A stretch of 16,149 nt of DNA from an uncultured Chthoniobacterales bacterium (lineage in GTDB: Bacteria > Verrucomicrobiota > Verrucomicrobiia > Chthoniobacterales > UBA10450). The notes beneath the pieces are model-generated. The model was not told the origin of the DNA, made no database searches, and was given only the letters and a program-made list of their open reading frames with translations. Made by a program: the position numbers and the translations under genes. Numbering within the stretch: the stretch's first letter is position 1; each line of letters opens with the position of its first letter. The stretch lies in assembly GCA_955652155.1 (NCBI GenBank), contig CATPAT010000131.1, forward strand, positions 1 through 16,149. The letters are read 5' to 3'. Positions 14,720-16,149 of this stretch are shown here, one piece after another.

Positions 14720-14986
14720 TCAGCGTGCGGTAATTTGCAATGGCGACGTAACGTATTTTGAAGTGTGACTCTTCGCGATTACTTTGCTGCTGCTTTTACG
14801 TTTGGCACCGAGAGGCTTGCTGACATGATGACCGGCACAGACGCCACATGTGCCGCCGTCTTTCGCACAATGCTTACAGTAGTTGCAGGTCGTGCAGGCA
14901 TGGCATGGAAACGAGCCTGTGCACGTTGCACCGAATCCGGTGCCGGTCAGCACAATCGCAATCAGAAGAACGAGGGGTATTTTCAT
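14720..14986 (-). CDS. Small secreted Cys-rich protein
   Basis: Eighty-eight residues from the ATG at 14986; an upstream in-frame start at 15070 would add a 28-residue basic extension before the signal peptide and is unlikely. Residues 1-20 are a signal peptide (MKIPLVLLIAIVLTGTGFGA). Then eight Cys follow in 29 residues with spacing C-x5-C-x2-C-x2-C-x2-C-x2-C-x6-C-x2-C, including GGTCGVC and a following HH, which suggests metal binding or a disulfide-rich knot. The tail is rich in Ser and Lys. I recognise the look of this Cys-rich motif from small exported bacterial proteins but know no function. Its stop is four bases before the ATG of the protease-recombinase gene, so the two are very likely one operon; the Cys-rich product could be a substrate or partner of the protease. 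Confidence 0.72.
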   Translation of the reverse strand: MKIPLVLLIAIVLTGTGFGATCTGSFPCHACTTCNYCKHCAKDGGTCGVCAGHHVSKPLGAKRKSSSKVIAKSHTSKYVTSPLQITAR

Positions 14987-14988
14987 GT

Positions 14989-15009
14989 GGGGATTATCAT
15001 CAAACCCCC
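14989..15009 (-). promoter_or_regulatory. Hairpin just before the start of the Cys-rich gene
   Basis: On the minus-strand mRNA, GGGGGTT and AATCCCC can pair (seven pairs, one of them G-U) around a seven-base loop, ending two bases before the ATG at 14986. No Shine-Dalgarno is visible in the region, so the stem would cover the ribosome landing site. Confidence 0.3.
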
Positions 15010-15066
15010 GCCAGCGGCTCAAGGCATAAAATCGGCCTTTACCCGTTTGTGCGCTGAATCTACCCT

Positions 15067-15145
15067 TCAAATCAGTTCTGGGGGGAACTAAAAGACGCCG
15101 TCTCTCAAAATTGACCCCACAGGCCTTTTCGGGAGGCGGCGATCT
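15067..15145 (+). repeat. Structured direct repeat, copy 1
   Basis: About 79 bases, nearly the same as 15906-15983 (roughly 85-90% identity by eye, with small indels), in the same orientation 839 bases apart. It contains AGTTC/GAACT closing a G-run loop, then CGCCGTCTCTC (15096-15106), which pairs along all 11 positions with GGGAGGCGGCG (15131-15141) if G-U pairs are allowed. The G-U pairs form only in + strand RNA, which suggests that strand is the structured one. It lies between the Cys-rich gene and the 184-residue gene. Confidence 0.8.
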
Positions 15146-15166
15146 TCCTAACTGGAAGTTTAGCGA

Positions 15167-15721
15167 TCAATCGGCGCGGTCTGCGGTCGGCTGGCGATAG
15201 ACTTGATCTCCGAACGCGATGAACATGCGCAAGGTTTCATGAAATTCACTTGCATGAGGCTCGAAATCCCGCTGGGCAGATTCAATTTCACGCCTTGCTG
15301 CGGGAGCGAACCGAGTGGAGTCGCAAAAACGCCGCCATGAAGCTTGCGCTGAGTTCGAAATATCTTTGAACCGTGCAATGATTATGGGGCGCACTGCATC
15401 TCGATGCTTGTCATCTAAGGCGAGATATATCTCCGTCATCGCTCGCGCTTCCTTTGCCTGTTCCAACATCTCTTGCGAAGCCCTACATAACTGCGAGAGA
15501 GCGGCGGAATCTTTAAGTTCAGGATTATCAACCGCAAAGCGTTTCGCCAGAGATTTACACCGTTGAGAATGATTGGTGAATTGGGCTACAAACTGAGCAG
15601 CGGAATGCTCGCGCTTCTGGATTGTTGTAGCCGGATCGAGGCTCGTTTTGTTTTTGTCAGGGACTGCGTTGACGTTAACATCGGCTTGGCTGTGCGAAGT
15701 AATTGCATGCTTTTGCTTCAT
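15167..15721 (-). CDS. Hypothetical helical protein
   Basis: A 184-residue protein with ATG at 15721 and no Shine-Dalgarno. No family recognised. The first 35 residues are polar and probably disordered. From about 36 to 175 it looks alpha-helical (AAQFVAQFTNHSQRCKSLAKRF, LSQLCRASQEMLEQAKEARA, then ISNSAQASWRRFCDS and SEFHETLRMFIAFGDQVY). It has no signal peptide or membrane helix and is likely cytoplasmic. It is bounded on both sides by the two copies of the structured direct repeat, so it might be an inserted or duplicated unit of the island. It could be a small island-encoded helical protein of unknown role; only gene reality is moderately sure. Confidence 0.6.
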   Translation of the reverse strand: MKQKHAITSHSQADVNVNAVPDKNKTSLDPATTIQKREHSAAQFVAQFTNHSQRCKSLAKRFAVDNPELKDSAALSQLCRASQEMLEQAKEARAMTEIYLALDDKHRDAVRPIIIARFKDISNSAQASWRRFCDSTRFAPAARREIESAQRDFEPHASEFHETLRMFIAFGDQVYRQPTADRAD

Positions 15722-16025
15722 ATAAATTTGTAGATTTGTTCGTGGGCGATCCTGAGGCTTTCACCTCTCCAATTCGAAACCCACATGCATATGGATGTAG
15801 CACTGAGAAAGAATTCTTGGCGCGCAGATTCGCCAGACGAGCGTCAAACGATTCGAGTCAACTGTTGAGAAAAAGCTTTACCGCCTCTGCCAGCCCGATT
15901 TAGCGTCAGATTAGTTCTGGGGGAACACTAAAGACGCCGTCTCTCAATTGACCCCCTCAGGGCTTTTCGGGAGGCGGCGATCTCCACCCTATTTGGGATT
16001 TGGACGATATTATCGGTCTGCTAGA
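15722..16025. other. Intergenic region with repeat copy 2
   Basis: About 304 bases with no convincing gene. Its only clear content is the second structured repeat at 15906-15983; short open frames across it have no recognisable features. It should hold divergent promoters for the minus-strand 184-residue gene and the + strand gene starting near 16026, but no confident -35/-10 pair was found. Confidence 0.4.
15906..15983 (+). repeat. Structured direct repeat, copy 2
   Basis: Second copy of the element at 15067-15145. The 11-bp arms are CGCCGTCTCTC (15935-15945) and GGGAGGCGGCG (15969-15979); both are identical to copy 1, while loop bases differ (CCCCCTCAGGG here versus CCCCACAGGCC), which is the pattern expected for a conserved stem. 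Weaker similarity continues for about 30 bases on the right, up to ATCGG. It ends about 43 bases before a + strand gene start, so it could be in that gene's leader. Confidence 0.8.
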
Positions 16026-16149
16026 ATGATCGACATGGGCGCATTCGATACGATCAAGCAGACTCTCACAGAATTGCCGATCTCGGATATTTTGAAGGCT
16101 CGATTGGAATTTGCTTTTGACCAATCGTCGGCTTTTGAACGTCAAGTAT
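16026..16149 (+). CDS. N-terminal part of a coiled-coil-type hypothetical protein (cut by window end)
   Basis: From ATG at 16026, or ATG at 16035, which gives MGAFDTIKQTLTELPISDIL, the frame is open to the last base. The residues after it (KARLEFAFDQSSAFERQV) look like the start of a long charged helix. This resembles small island-associated proteins that begin with a short helical motif and continue into a coiled coil; that resemblance is from memory and not checked. About 38-41 codons are visible. The frame is preceded by the second structured repeat. Moderate confidence that it is a gene, low on function. Confidence 0.6.
   Translation, partial: MIDMGAFDTIKQTLTELPISDILKARLEFAFDQSSAFERQV

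Larger units (their letters stand above)
13280..16149. mobile_element. Left end of a putative integrated element at tRNA-Gln
   Basis: The region right of the tRNA has hallmarks of a genomic island: a tyrosine-recombinase catalytic domain directly at the tRNA 3' end and pointing to it, small genes of unknown function, duplicated structured repeats, and base composition that appears richer in A and T than the chromosomal genes to the left (for example around 14260-14600). The right boundary is not in the window. Because the recombinase lacks its N-terminal domains, the element may be immobile. Confidence 0.5.

Noticed and set aside
15703..15903. Plus-strand 66-residue frame
   Set aside because: Overlaps the start of the minus-strand 184-residue gene and has no features or start signal.
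15067..15983. Repeats as integron attC sites around a gene cassette
   Set aside because: Direct repeats beside a recombinase suggested it, but the RYYYAAC and GTTRRRY core sites are not found at the repeat ends, the gene orientation is not that of a cassette array, and the recombinase lacks IntI features.

Overview
The window looks like a chromosomal segment from a soil-type member of the Verrucomicrobiota. This is an inference from gene content: a PEP-CTERM surface protein, a very large nucleotide cyclase fused to TolB-like and TPR domains, a K+-independent membrane pyrophosphatase, few Shine-Dalgarno sequences and REP-like GC-rich palindromes. No rRNA or marker gene is present to prove it.

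Left part (1-4453, + strand): the end of a DUF1003 membrane protein, an MscS channel with a C-terminal cyclic-nucleotide-binding domain, an FkbM-family methyltransferase, a 64-residue Lys-rich peptide gene with a proline-rich tail holding its only Cys, and a SagB-type flavin dehydrogenase. The last two, possibly with the methyltransferase, form a candidate peptide-modification (RiPP-like) locus without a visible cyclodehydratase.

Centre (4512-13135): a minus-strand class III cyclase/TolB/TPR protein is divergent from hppA (proton-pumping pyrophosphatase), which is followed by a small unknown gene. A minus-strand membrane-anchored TPR protein is divergent from a PEP-CTERM protein that ends in a strong intrinsic terminator. 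A metallo-beta-lactamase-fold hydrolase follows. The cyclase and the CNB-gated channel could be source and sensor of a nucleotide signal, but this is only inferred.

Right part (13209-16149): tRNA-Gln(CTG) and, abutting its 3' end, what looks like the end of an integrated element. The tRNA-proximal gene is unusual: one open frame encodes a membrane-anchored trypsin-like protease (complete His-Asp-Ser triad) joined directly to the catalytic domain of a tyrosine recombinase (R, K, HxxR, H and Y all present) that lacks its N-terminal DNA-binding domains. Its stop codon lies inside the tRNA T-arm. A small secreted Cys-rich protein gene sits four bases upstream in the same operon. Farther right are an unknown 184-residue gene and a pair of ~79-bp direct repeats, each able to fold into an 11-bp RNA stem. 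The second repeat precedes a coiled-coil gene cut off by the window edge. The protease-recombinase fusion, the repeat pair and the SagB/peptide pair are the most interesting items.
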